Origin: Serripes groenlandicus
Lineage: Eukaryota; Mollusca; Bivalvia; Cardiida; Cardiidae
NCBI GenBank assembly: GCA_031761405.1
Contig: JASEVX010000082.1
Coordinates: 250,501-314,500, forward strand
Reading direction: 5' to 3'
DNA length: 64,000 nucleotides
This document shows, piece by piece, positions 20,194 to 32,479 of the stretch; the first letter of the stretch is position 1, and every line of letters starts with the position of its first letter. The translations under genes were made by a program, and so were the position numbers. Under the pieces are notes generated by a model. That model did no database searches. It was not told the origin of the DNA and worked only from the letters and a program-made list of their open reading frames with translations.

Positions 20194-21312
20194 ACGATTC
20201 CCCAACAAAGTTGGGAATCGTTTTGTTTTTCTACTGTTTTTTATTATTCTTTCTTTCTTTCTTTATTCTTTTTCTCCTATCCAATTTTTTGTCCGAGCGA
20301 TATCTCTTGAACTGATGGTCAGATATTATTGAAACTTGGAACATAGATAGATGGCAATGTGAAGTTGTGCAAGAGGCAAAAATACTAACTCTGAGCCCCT
20401 TTTTTGCAAAGTTATCTCCCCTTTTTCAATATTTAAATCAAGTTTTGTCCGAGCGATATCTTGTGAACGAATGGTCAGATAATATTGAAACTTGGATCAT
20501 AGATAGATGGCAATGTTAAGATGTGCAAGATTGAAGAATGATAACTCTGAGCCACTTTTTTGCAAAGTTATCTCCCCTTTTTCATTATTTTAATAATTTG
20601 GTGATTAAAGCTTGTATAACTCGATAACGAAAAGCGATAGAGACTTGAAATTTAGTACAAGTGATACTACTTTCTCATGTGTATTTGCGCATGACCGAAT
20701 ACTCTCTTCTGATTGGTCGATTTTTCGGACTTGTATAACTCAAAAACGACAAGTGATAGAGACTTGAAACTTAGTACATGTGTTTCTAATCAAGTAGTAC
20801 TACTTTCTCAGGTGAATTAGCACATGACCGAATACTCGTTTCTGATTGGTCGATTTTTCGGACATGTATAACTCAAAAACGACAAGTGATAGAGTCTTGA
20901 AACTTAGTACAAGTGTTCCCAATCAAGTGATACTACTTTCTCAAGTGTATTTGCGCATGACCGAATACTCGCTTCTGATTGTCGATTTTTCGGACATGTA
21001 TAACTCAAAAACGACAAGTGATAGAGACTTGAAACTTAGTACAAGTGTTCCCAATCAAGTGATACTACTTTCACGTGTGTATTTGCGCATGACAGAATAC
21101 TCGCTTCTGATTGGTCGATTTTTCGGACTTGTATAACTCAAAAACGACAAGTGATAGTGACTTGAAACTAAGTACATGTGTTCCTAATCAAGTAGTACTA
21201 CTTTCGCAAGTGTATTAGCGCATGACCAAAAACTCGTTACTGTTATCTCCCATTGTTAAATAAAATGGCAAGGGAATCGTTCGTAACTGTTGCTACAGTT
21301 ACAAATCTCTAG
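20194..21312 (+). mobile_element. Non-autonomous Helitron-like element A (family 1)
   Basis: The 5' end is ACGATTCCCCAAC folding onto GTTGGGAATCG. Near the 3' end is GGGAATCGT (21272-21280), the inverse of the 5' terminus. An 8-bp hairpin follows (GTAACTGT, loop TGCT, ACAGTTAC, 21283-21302), then six bases and CTAG (21309-21312). This matches Helitron/Helentron architecture, with asymmetric inverted repeats and a 3' hairpin before CTRR. The interior holds TTTTGTCCGAGCGATATC blocks and a 133-bp tandem array. No transposase is encoded. Confidence 0.75.
20610..21235 (+). repeat. 133-bp tandem array inside element A
   Basis: GTATAACTCAAAAACGACAA recurs at 133-bp spacing (20732, 20865, 20997, 21130), with CATGACCGAATACTCG and GATTGGTCGATTTTTC in each unit. 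The same array occurs in elements B, C and F. Confidence 0.9.
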
Positions 21313-21314
21313 TT

Positions 21315-21716
21315 ACGATTCCCCAACTGAGTTGGGAATCGTATTGTTTTTCTATTGTTTTTTTATTCTTCTTATTATATCCCCAACAACAAAGTTGGGG
21401 GATATATTGTTTTTGCACCGTTTCTTATTATTATTATTATATCCCCAACAACAAAGTTGGGGAATATATTGTTTTTGCACCGTTTCTTATTATATCCCCA
21501 ACAACAAAGTTGGGGGATATATTGTTTTTGCACCGTTTCTTATTATATCCCCAACAACAAAGTTGGGGGATATATTGTTTTTGCACCGTTTCTTATTATA
21601 TCCCCAACAACAAAGTTGGGGGATATATTGTTTTTGCACCGTTTCTTATTATATCCCCAACAACAAAGTTGGGGGATATATTGTTTTTTTACGGTTTCTT
21701 ATTATTACGATTCCCC
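21315..21716 (+). repeat. Second array of Helitron 5'-terminal units (mixed families)
   Basis: One family 1 terminus (ACGATTCCCCAAC, 21315) follows CTAG-TT of element A directly. Six family 2 hairpin units then start near 21378, 21439, 21493, 21546, 21599 and 21652. The array abuts the family 1 terminus of element B at 21717. Confidence 0.8.
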
Positions 21717-22833
21717 AACAGAGTTGGGAATCGTATTGTTTTTCTATTGTTTTTTCTTTTTATTATTGTTTATTCTCTTTCTTCTATCCAAATTTTTGTC
21801 CGAGCGATATCTCATGAACTAATGGTCAGATATTATTAAAACTTGGAACATAGATAGATGGCAATGTGAAGTTGTGCAAGAGGCAAAAATGATAACTCTG
21901 AGCCCCATTTTTGCAAAGTTATCTCCCCTTTTTCAATATTTAAATCAAGTTTTGTCCGAGCGATATCTTGTGAACGAATGGTCAGATAATATTGAAACTT
22001 GGAACATAGATAGATGGCATTGTTAAGGTGTGCAAGATTGAAGAATGATAACTCTGAGCCACTTTTTTTGCAAAGTTATCTCCCCTTTTTCATTATTTTA
22101 ATAATTTGGTGATTAAAGCTTGTATAACTCGATAACGAAAAGTGATAGAGACTTGAAACTTAATACAAGTGTTCCCAATTAAGTGACCTACTTTCTCATG
22201 TGTATTTGAGCATGACCGAATACTCGCTTCTGATTGGTCGATTTTTCGGACTTGTATAACTCAAAAACGACAAGTGATAGAGACTTGAAACTAAGTATAT
22301 GTCTTTCTAATCAAATAGTACTACTTTCTCATGTGTATTAGCGCATGACCGAATACTCGTTTCTGATTGGTCGATTTTTCTGACTTGTATAACTAAAGAA
22401 TGACTAGTGATAGAGACTTGAAACTTAGTACATGTGATTCTAATCAAGTAGTACTACTTTCTCAAGTGTATTAGCGCATGACCGAATACTCGTTTCTGAT
22501 TGGTCGATTTTTCTGACTTGTATAACTCAAAAACGAAAAGTGATAGAGACTTGAAACTTAGTACATGTATTTCTAATCAAGTGGTATTACTTTCTCAAGT
22601 GTATTAGCGCATGACCGAATACTCGTTTCTGATTGGTCGATTTTTCGGAATTGTATAACTCAAAAACGACAAGTGATAGAGACTTGAACCTTAGTACATG
22701 TGTTCCTAATCAAGTGGTACTGCTTTCGCAAGTATATTTGCGCATGACCGAATACTCGTTTCTGTTATCTCCCATTGTTAAATAAAATGACAAGGGAATC
22801 GTTCGTAACTGTTGCTACAGTTACAATCTCTAG
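21717..22833 (+). mobile_element. Helitron-like element B (family 1)
   Basis: Same plan as element A: 5' ACGATTCCCCAAC hairpin, TGTCCGAGCGATATC blocks, five or so 133-bp units (about 22110-22750), GGGAATCGT, 3' hairpin and CTAG at 22830-22833. It is near-identical in length to A (about 1.12 kb). Confidence 0.75.
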
Positions 22834-22841
22834 TTCTTATT

Positions 22842-23510
22842 ACGATTCCCCAACAGAGTTGGGAATCGTATTGTTTTTCTACTGTTTTTTATTATTTTAC
22901 GATTCCCCAACAGAGTTGGGAATCGTATTGTTTTTCTACTGTTTTTTATTATTATTCTTTCTTTCTTCTTTTTCTTCTATCCAAATTTTTGTCCAGAGCA
23001 ATACTCATAAACTACTTGATGGAATTGATTGAAACTTCCAACATAGATAGATGGCAATGTGAACTTGTGTAGTTTTCAAGAATGATAACTCTGAGACTTG
23101 AAACTTAGTACATGTGTTTCTTATCAAGTAGTTCTACTTTTGCATGTGTATTAGCGCATGACCGAATACTCGTTTCTGATTGGTCGATTTTTCGGACTTG
23201 TATAACTCAAAAACGACAAGTGATGGAGACTTGAAACTTAGTACATGTGTTTCTTATCAGGTAGTACTACTTTTGCATGTGTATTAGCGCATGACCGAAT
23301 ACTCGTTTCTGATTGGTCGATTTTTCGGACTTGTATAACTCAAAAACGACAAGTGATAGAGTCTTGAAACTTAGTACATGTGTCCCTAATCAAGTTCTTT
23401 CGCAAGTGTATTAGCGCATTACCGAATAATCTGGGCCAATGTTATCTGCCCTTGTTCAATAAAATGGCAAGGGAATCGTTCGTAACTGTTGCTACAGTTA
23501 CAATCTCTAG
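22842..23510 (+). mobile_element. Helitron-like element C with doubled 5' end
   Basis: Two family 1 5' termini stand in tandem (22842 and 22899), followed by a shortened body starting CTTCTATCCAAATTTTTGTC. Three partial 133-bp units follow, then GGGAATCGT, hairpin and CTAG at 23507-23510. Confidence 0.7.
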
Positions 23511-25587
23511 TTATTATTATTTTTCTTCTTCTTTACCTCCAATTTGTCCGGAGTTTTTCTAGGAGATGTATGGCGGGATGTTTATGAAAATTGGCACAAA
23601 CATAGGTTTTGGCCTGAAGTTGCGCAGGTGGGTTTTAGAATTTTCAAGATGGCCGCCATTTTCGAACGGGAAGCCGTCAAAAATCAAAAAAATTCAGTCC
23701 GTCATTTGTCCCGCCTAGTTCTCCTACAATGTATAACATATTGATGCCAAACTTAGTAGAAAGAATCGACACCACATGATATTGTGTGTGCCAAAACAGG
23801 AGGTAACTCCGTTGGTTTTTACCAGAGTTATGCCCATTTTTACACAACCGCCATCAAACATCAAGAAATTTCCGTCCGTATTGTCCGGCCTACTTCTCCT
23901 ACACCGTATAAGATATTGATGCCAAACTTGGTAGAAATAATCAGCAGCACATGATATTGTGTGCGCCCCAAAAACAGGTTCGTATTTCCCGGAGTTATGC
24001 CCCTTTTTATACTTAAAAAATCTTCGAAACCTCAACAAACCTTAAAATGCTCCGATTTCTATGAAATTTGGTTTTCAAGTACATATATGTGTGGCGAGTT
24101 CATTCCCGCTATCCAAATTTTATCCCGCGGCGGACATTTTTTATTCAAAATGGCAGCCCTAACCTAAAAATGCTTCGATTTCGATGAAATTTGGTTTTCA
24201 AGTACATATAGGTGTGGCGAGTTCATTCCGCTATCCAAATTTTATCCCGCGGTGGCCATTTTAAATTCAAAATGGCCGCCTAAAACTAAAAATGCACCGA
24301 TTTTTATGAAATTTGGTTTTCAAGTACATATAGGTGTGGTGAGATCATTTCCGGTATCGAAATTTTATCCCGAGGCTGCCATTTTTTATTTAAAATGGCC
24401 GCCTTCAACTAAAAATCCTCCGATTTTGATGAAATTTGGTTTTCAAGTAGATATAGGTGTGGCGAGTTCATTTCCGATATCGAATTTTTATCCAGCGGTG
24501 TCGATTTTATATTTAAAATGGCCGCCTTATACTAAAAATGTTCAGATTTTGATGATATTTGGTTTTCAAGTAGATATAGGTCTGGCGAGTTCATTTCCGG
24601 CATCCAAATTTTATCCCTCGGGGGCCATTTTTTTTTAAAAATGGCCGCTTAAACTTAAAAATGCTCAAATTTCAATGAAATTTATGTTTTCAAGTAAATG
24701 TAAATTTTATTCCGCTATGGCCATTTTTTATTCAAAATGGCCGCCAAAACCTAAAACCTTAAAATGCTCCGATTTTGATGAAAGTTGGTTTTCAAGTACA
24801 TATAAGTGTGGCGAGTTCATTCCCACTATCCAAATTTTATCCTGCGGTGGCCATTTTAAATTCAAAATGGCCGCCTAAAACTAAAAATGCACCGATTTCT
24901 ATGAAATTTGGTTTTCAAGTACATATAGGTGTGGTGAGATCATTTCCGGTATCGAAATTTTATTCCGCGACGGCCATTTTAAATTCAAAATGGCTGCCTA
25001 AAACTAAAAATGCTCCGATTTCGATGAAATTTGGTTTTCAAGTTCATTTGGATGTGGCGAGTTCATTTCCAGTATTGAATTTTTATCCCGTGGCGGCTAT
25101 GTTTTATTCAAAATGGCCGCCGAAACCTAAAAATGCTCCGATTTTGATGAAATTTGGTTTTCAAGTAAATATAAGTGGCGAGTTCATTTTACGGTATAAA
25201 AAATGTTATCCAGCGGCGGCCATATTTTATTCAAAACGGCTGTCGAAACCTAAAAATACTCCGATTTCGATGAAATTCAGTTTTGCGCAATAGGAAATTT
25301 TATCCAGCGGCGGCCATTTTTTATTCAAAATGGTGGCCAAAACAAAAAAATACTCCGATTTCGATGAAATTTGGTTTTCAAGCAAATATAAATTTAATGC
25401 CGCGGTGGCCATTTTAGATTTAAAATGGCCGCCAAAACCTAAAAATGCTCCAATTGCGATGAAATTTGGCTTTCAAGTAGATATAGGTGTGGCGAATTCA
25501 GTTCAGGTATCGAAATGTTATCCCGTGGTGGCAATTTGCCGGTTGGGGATATATATGTGACTTGCTTGCAATCACAATCAGCACTTG
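23511..25587 (+). mobile_element. Helitron-like element D (family 2 body)
   Basis: The body starts in TTATTATT then TTCTTTACCTCCAATTTG, contains two related blocks with TTGATGCCAAACTT and a ~123-bp tandem array, and ends GTTGGGGATATATATGTG. A bulged hairpin follows (25557-25575), then AATCAGCA and CTTG (25584-25587). The 5' hairpin terminus expected from its 3' end is missing here but abundant in the arrays at 19-21.7 kb. Confidence 0.65.
24060..25540 (+). repeat. ~123-bp tandem array (GATGAAATTTGGTTTTCAAG unit)
   Basis: About a dozen units repeat GATGAAATTTGGTTTTCAAG at 123-bp spacing (24062, 24185, 24308, 24431, 24554 and onward). Each holds the inverted pair CGGCCATTTT...AAAATGGCCG. Open frames through it follow from the period being a multiple of three. 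Confidence 0.9.
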
Positions 25588-27195
25588 TTATTTTTCTTCT
25601 TCTTTACCTCCAATTTGTCCGGAGTTTTTCTAGTAGATGTATGAAGGGATCTTTATGAAAATTGGCACAAACATAGGTTTCCGCCTGAAGTTGCGCAGGT
25701 GGGTTTTAGAATTTTCAAGATGGACGCCATTTTCGAACGGGAAGCCGTCAAAAATCAAAAAATTTCAGTCCGTCATTTGTCCGGCCTAGTTCTCCTACAA
25801 TGTATAACATATTGATGCCAAACTTAGTAGAAAGAATCGACACCACATGATATTGTGTGTGCCAAAAAAGGAGGTAACTCCTTTCCTTTTTCCAGAGTTA
25901 TGCCCATTTTTAGACAACCGCCATCAAACATCAAGAAATTTCCGTCCGTATTGTCCGGCCTACTTCTCCTACACCGTATAAGATATTGATGCCAAACTTG
26001 GTAGAAATAATCACCACCACATTATATTGTTTGCGCTTAAAACAGAGGTAACTCCGTTCCTATTTCCCGGAGTTATGCCCCTTTTTATTCTTAAAAAATG
26101 TTCAAAACCTCAATAAACCTTAAAACGCTCCGATTTCATTAAAATTTTGTTTTCAAGTAGACAGAGGTGTGGCGAGTACATTTCCGGTATCGAAATTTTA
26201 TCACGCGGTTGCTATTTTTTATTCAAAATGGCCGCCGAAACCTAAAAATGCTCCGATTTCGATGAAATTTGGTTTTCAAGTACATATAAGTGTGGTGAGT
26301 TCATTCCCGATATCGAAATTTTATTACACGACGGCCATTTTAAATTAAAAATGGCTGCCTAAAACTAAAAATGCTCCGATTTTGATGAAATTTGGTTTTC
26401 AAGTTGATATGGGTGTGGCGAGTTCATTTCCGGTATCGAATTTTTATCCCGTGGCGGCTATATTTTATTCAAAATGGAAGCCGAAACCCAAAAATGCTCC
26501 GATTTTGATGAAATTGGTTTTCAAGTAAATATAAGTGTGGCAAGTTCATTTACAGTATCAACAATTTTATCCCGCGGCGGCCATATTTTATTCGAAATGG
26601 CTGCCGAAATCTAAAAATGCTTTGATTTCGATGAAATTTAGTTTTCCGCTATAGAAAATTTTATCCCGCGGTGTGCATTTTTTATTCAAAATGGCCGCCA
26701 AAACAAAAAAATGCTCCGATTTCGATGAAATTTGGTTTTCAAGTTGATATGGGTGTGGCGAGTTCATTTCCGGTATCGAATTTTAATCCCGTGGCGGCTA
26801 TATTTTATTCAAAATGGCCGCCGAAACCTAAAAATGCTCTGATTTTGATGAAATTTGGTTTTCTAGTAAATATAAGTGTGGTGAGTTCATTTACGGTATC
26901 TAAAATTTTATCACGTGGCGGCCATTTTTTATTCAAAATGGCCGCCAAAACAAAAAATGCTCCGATTTTGATTAAATTTTTGTTTTCAAGCAAATATAAA
27001 TTTTATGCCGCGGTGGCCATTTTAGATTCAAAATGGCCGCCAAAACCTTAAAATGCTCCAATTTCGATGAAATTTGGCTTTCAAGTAGATATAGGTGTGG
27101 CGAGTTCATTTCCAGTATCGAAATTTTATCACGTGGCGGCAATGTGCCGGTTGGGGATATATATGTGACTTGCTTGCAATCACAATCAGCACTTG
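25588..27195 (+). mobile_element. Helitron-like element E (family 2 body)
   Basis: A second, slightly shorter copy of D in the same orientation, starting at the identical TTCTTCTTCTTTACCTCC. It ends with GGTTGGGGATATATATGTG and CACTTG at 27191-27195. It directly abuts D, head to tail. Confidence 0.7.
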
Positions 27196-28403
27196 TTATT
27201 ATTATTATTTTCTTTCTCCTATCCAAATTTTTGTCCAGAGCAATACTCATAAACTACTTGATGGAATTGATTGAAACTTGCAACATAGATAGATGGCAAT
27301 GTGAAGTTGTGCAGTTTTCAAGAATGATAACTCTGAGCCACCTTTTTGCAAAGTTATCTCCCCTTATTCAATATTTTAATCAATTTTTCTCCGAGCGATA
27401 TCTTGTGAACGAATGGTCAGATAATATTGAAACTTGAAACATAGATAGATGGCACTGTGTAGTTGTACAACATGCAAGAATTATAACTCTGGGCTACTTT
27501 TTTGCAAAGTTATCTCCCCTTTTTCAATATTTTAATAATTGGGTGATTTGAACTTGTATAACTCGATAACGAAAAGTGATAGAGACTTGAAATTTAGTAC
27601 AAATGTTCCCAATCAAGTGATACTACTTTCTCATGTTTATTTGCGCATGACCGAATACTCGCTTCTGATTGGTCGATTTTTCGGAATTGTATAACTCAAA
27701 AACGACAAGTGATAGAGACTTGAAACTTTGTACATGTGTTTCTAATCAAGTAGTACTACTTTCTCAAGTGAATGAGCGCATGACCGAATACTCGTTCCTG
27801 ATTGGTCGATTTTTCGGACATGTATAACTCAAAAACGACAAGTGATAGAGACTTGAAACTTAGTACAAGTGTTCCCAATCAAGTGATACTACTTTCTCAT
27901 GTGTATTTGCGCATGACCGAATACTCGCTTCTGATTGGTCGATTTTTCGGACTTGTATAATTCAAAAATGACTAGTGATAGAGACTTGAAACTTAGTACA
28001 TGTGTTTCTAATCAAGTAGTACTACTTTCTCAAGTGAATTAGCGCATGACCGAATACTCGTTTCTGATTGGTCGATTTTTCGGACATGTATAACTCATAA
28101 ACGACAAGTGATAGAGACTTGAAACTTAGTACAAGTGTTCCCAATCAAGTGATACTACTTTCTCACGTATATTTGCGCATGACCGAATACTCGCTTCTGA
28201 TTGGTCGATTTTTTCGGAATTGTATAACTCAAAAACGACAAGTGATAGAGACTTGAAACTTAGTACATGTGTTCCTAATCAAGTAGTACTACTTTCGCAA
28301 GTGTATTAGTGCATGACCAAATACAAGTTTCTGTTATCTCCCATTGTTAAATAAAATGGCAAGGGAATCGTTCGTAACTGTTACTACAGTTACAAATCTC
28401 TAG
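27196..28403 (+). mobile_element. Helitron-like element F (family 1 body, no 5' hairpin)
   Basis: It begins with (TTA)n then CTTTCTCCTATCCAAATTTT, carries about five 133-bp units, and ends with GGGAATCGT, a hairpin (GTAACTGT/ACAGTTAC) and CTAG at 28400-28403. The ACGATTCCCC terminus is absent. Confidence 0.7.
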
Positions 28404-28735
28404 TTATTATTATTATTCTTTATTATTTTCTTTCTCCTATCCAAATTGTTGTCCAGAGCAATACTCAAAAACTACTTGATGGAATTGATTGAAACTTGCA
28501 ACATAGATAGATGGCAATGTGAAGTTGTGAAGTTTTCAAGAACTATAACTCTAAAGCCACTCTTTTGCAAAGTTATCTCCCCTTTTTCAATATTTTAATC
28601 AATTTTTGTCCGAGCGATATCTTGTGAATCAATGGTCAGATAATATTGAAACTTGGAACATAGATAGATGGCACTGTGCAGTTGTACAACATGCAAGAAT
28701 TATAACTCTGGGTCAAGTTTTTGCAAAGTTTGAAC
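28404..28735 (+). mobile_element. Truncated Helitron-like element G
   Basis: It starts in TTATTATT after the CTAG of F, repeats the first ~300 bp of the family 1 body, and stops at TTTTTGCAAAGTT where the 65-bp satellite begins. There is no 3' end. Confidence 0.7.
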
Positions 28736-31635
28736 TATACTGTTCGATATTCAATATCAATACATGTATGTGACACATTCGTTCCGTATTATCTTGGGCT
28801 ATAATGCACAATATTCATATATCAATACATGTATGTGACACATTCATTCCCTCTTATCTTTGGCTATAATTTTCGATATTCATATATCAATACATGTATG
28901 TGACATATTCGTTCCGTTTTATCTTGGGCTATAATGTTCGATATTCATTTATCAATACATGTATGTGACACATTCGTCCCGTCTTATCTTTGGCTTTAAT
29001 GTTCGATATTAATATATCAAAACATGTATGTGACACATTCGTTCTGTATTATTTTGGGCTATAATGTTCGATATTCATTTATCAATACATGTATGTGAGA
29101 CATTCGTTCCGTATTATCTGGGGCTATAATGTTCGATATTCAAATATCGATACATGTATGTGACACATTCGTTCCGTCTTATCTTGGGCTATAATGTTCG
29201 ATATTCATATATCAATATATGTATGTGACACATTCGTTCCGTCTTATCTAGGGCTATACTGTTCGATATTCATATATAATTACATGTATATGACACATTC
29301 GTTCCGTCTTATCTTGAGCTATAATGTTCGATATTCATATATCAATACATGTATGTGACTTTTTCGTTCTGTTTAAGCTTAGGCTATAATGTTCGATATT
29401 CATATATCAATACAAGTGTGTGACACATTCGTTCCGTATTATCTTGGGCTATTATGATCGATATTTATATATCAATACATGTGTGTGAAACATTCGTTCC
29501 GTATTATTCTTGGGCTATTATGTTCGATATTCATATATCAATACATGTGTGTGACACATTTGTTCCGTATATGTCTTGGGCTATAATGTTCGATATTCAT
29601 ATATCAATACACGTATGTGACACATTCGTTCCGTATTATCTTGGGCTATAATGTTTAATATTCGTATATCAATACATGTATGTGACACATTCGTTCCGTA
29701 TTTGTCTTGGGCTATAATGTTCGATATTCAAATATTGATACATGTATGTGACACATTCTTTCCGTCTTATCTTGGGCTATAATGTTCGATATTCATATAT
29801 CAATATATGTATGCGACACATTCGTTCCGTCTTATCTAGGGCTATACTGTTCGATATTCATATATAATTACATGTATATGACACATTTGTTCCGTCTTAT
29901 CTTGGGCTATAATGTTCGATATTCATATATCAATACATGTATGTGACTTTTTCGTTCTGTTTAAGCTTAGGCTATAATGTTCGAGATTCATATATCAATA
30001 CAAGTGTGTGACACATTCGTTCCGTATTATCTTGGGCTATTATGATCGATATTTATATATCAATACATGTGTGTGACACATTCGTTCCGTATTATCTTGG
30101 GCTATAATGTTCGATATTCATATATCAATACATGTGTGTGACACATTCGTTCCGTATTTGTCTTGGGCTATAATTCTCGATATTCATATATCAATACACG
30201 TATGTGACACATTCGTTCCGTATTATCTTGGGATATAATGTTTAATATTCGTATATCAATACATGTATATGACACATTCGTTCCGTATTTGTCTTGGGCT
30301 ATACTGTTCGATATTCATATATCAATACAAGTGTGTGACACATTCGTTCCGTATTATCTTGGGCTATTATGATCGATATTTATATATCAATACATGTATG
30401 TGACACATTCGTTCCGTATTATCTTGGGCTATAATGTTCGATATTCATATATCAATACATGTATGTGACTTTTTCGTTCTGTTTAAGCTTAGGCTATAAT
30501 GTTCGATATTCATATATCAATACAAGTGTGTGACACATTCGTTCCGTATTACCTTGGGCTATTATGATCGATATTTATATATCAATACATGTGTGTGACA
30601 CATTCGTTCCGTATTTGTCTTGGGCTGTAATGTTTGATATTCATATATCAATACATGTGTGTGACACATTCGTTCCGTATTTGTCTTGGACTATAATGTT
30701 CGATATTCATATATCAATACATGTATGTGACACATTCGTTCCGTATTATGTTGGGCTATAATGTTTAATATTCGTATATCAATACAGGTATGTGACACAT
30801 TCGTTCCGTATTATCTTGGGCTATAATGTTCGATATTCATATATCAATACATGTATGTGACTTTTTCGTTCTGTTTAAGCTTGGGCTATAATGTTCGATA
30901 TTCATATATCAATACATGTGTGTGACACATTTGTTCCGTATTATCTTGGGCTATTATGATCGATATTTATATATCAATACATGTGTGTGACACATTCGTT
31001 CCGTATTATCTTGGGCTATAATGTTCAATATTCATATATCAATACATGTGTGCGACACATTCGTTCCGTATTTGTCTTGGGCTATAATGTTCGATATTCA
31101 TATATCAATACATGTATGTGACACATTCGTTCCGTATTTGTCTTGGGCTATAATGTTTAATATTCGTATATCAATACATGTATGTGACACATTCGTTCCG
31201 TATTTGTCTTGGGCTATAATATTCGATATTCATATATCAATACATGTATGTGACTTTTTCGGTCTGTTTAAGCTTGGGCTATAATGTTCGATATTCATAT
31301 ATCAATACATGTGTGTGAGACATTCGTTCCGTATTATCTTGGGTTGTTATGATCGATATTTATATATCAATACATGTGTGTGACACATTCGTTCCGTATT
31401 ATCTTGGGCTATAATGTTCGATATTCATATATCAATACATGTATGTGACACATTCGTTCCGTTTTAGCTAGGACTGTACTGGTCGATATTCAGTTATCAA
31501 TACATGTGTGTGACACATTCGTCCCGTATTATCTTGGGCCATAATGTTCGATATGTATATATCAATACATGTATGTGACACTTTCGTTCCGTATTATCTC
31601 GGGCTACAATGTTCAATATCCATACATGTGTGTGG
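28736..31635 (+). repeat. 65-bp satellite array (~44 copies)
   Basis: The unit contains TGTTCGATATTCATATATCA, ATACATGTATGTGACACATT and CGTTCCGTATTATCTTGGGC and repeats every 65 (sometimes 66) bases. Marker variants recur at larger steps: GACTTTTTCGTTCTG is at 29357, 29945, 30467 and 30859, and a GGTCTG version at 31252. These steps are 588, 522, 392 and 393 bases, about 9, 8, 6 and 6 units. Short open frames in it use the 66-bp variants and are not genes. Confidence 0.93.
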
Positions 31636-31798
31636 AATTTCTTGATTTTATCATTTTCGACCAGTTTAGATCCACGTGCACTTCATCCGCGCAGTCTAAT
31701 CTGACTCTTCACTACTATAAAGCAGTATCCATTTTGTATTGTTTACCATAGATGCGCACGCACGTTGTGTATTTCCACACGTGTTATAGTTACGTCAA

Positions 31799-31920
31799 CC
31801 CTTTCCCTCATACAGACGCTTTCTGTCACTTTTGCAGCAGACGTATTTTGTGCTTGATTCAATGTTTTCAAAAATCGCCTGCTGCATAGGCATCATAAAG
31901 TGTCTGTATGTGGGAAAGGG
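31799..31920. mobile_element. Short MITE (CCCTTTCCC family)
   Basis: Inverted ends CCCTTTCCCTCATACAGACG and CTGTATGTGGGAAAGGG flank a 122-bp element with GCAGCAGACG and TGCTGCATAGGC inner blocks. Flanks are TCAA and ATAA, probably mutated TTAA. Confidence 0.75.
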
Positions 31921-32139
31921 ATAATGTGATAATAGTGAAAAATTGAAATTTGCCCTTTTGTCACCATGTGCCTCAGATCTTTAAGATGAGATAATATTGT
32001 ATTCTTGAAATAACTTCATTAAGACGGATGCGTTTATGAAATTCAGCAGTGTCGTTACAGACCAACGAAGCATGTAATCATCACCCCAGCGTTTACCTGA
32101 TATAATGTCTTGAGAGTCGTCTGCTTTATCCCAATAAGT

Positions 32140-32275
32140 AAATTGGTTTTACGCCGCCTTCAACAATTGTTCAGTTATATTACGTCGTTTCCTGGGTAAG
32201 TTACCAGTACTACTGGTCCATTTATCCTGACACCAGCAAGTCAGTCGTCTTGCTATCCCCGCAACCCTGATCGTC
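32140..32275 (+). mobile_element. SINE-like repeat fragment
   Basis: TTTTACGCCGCCTTCAACAA, TTGTTCAGTTATATTACG, GTTTCCTGGGTAAG and CCAGTACTACTGG follow the order of the TCATATCACGG family. It is diverged and incomplete. Confidence 0.45.
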
Positions 32276-32479
32276 AATGATGGCAGCCATTACTACCATT
32301 TTGTAAAGTCTTTGGTATGACCCTGTACCCAAGAAGTAAAGATTGAATATCTGAAGAAATAAAAGCGGAACTTTGGATGAACATCTGAAAGTAACTTAGG
32401 ACAACGAACAATTTGCTAGATTGGTACAACTTAACCAATTCCATGAGTGTTGCTGCAGAGCCATCAAAGATTAACGTTT

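Noticed and set aside
21290..21839. Similar open frames in the second terminus array
   Set aside because: Same cause: tandem terminal units, no start context or splice support.
29454..31284. Several 60-90-codon frames in the 65-bp satellite
   Set aside because: They depend on occasional 66-bp units that restore frame; positions and peptides follow the satellite.
28736..31635. CRISPR-like regular repeats
   Set aside because: Units are contiguous with no unique spacers, and the genome is eukaryotic.
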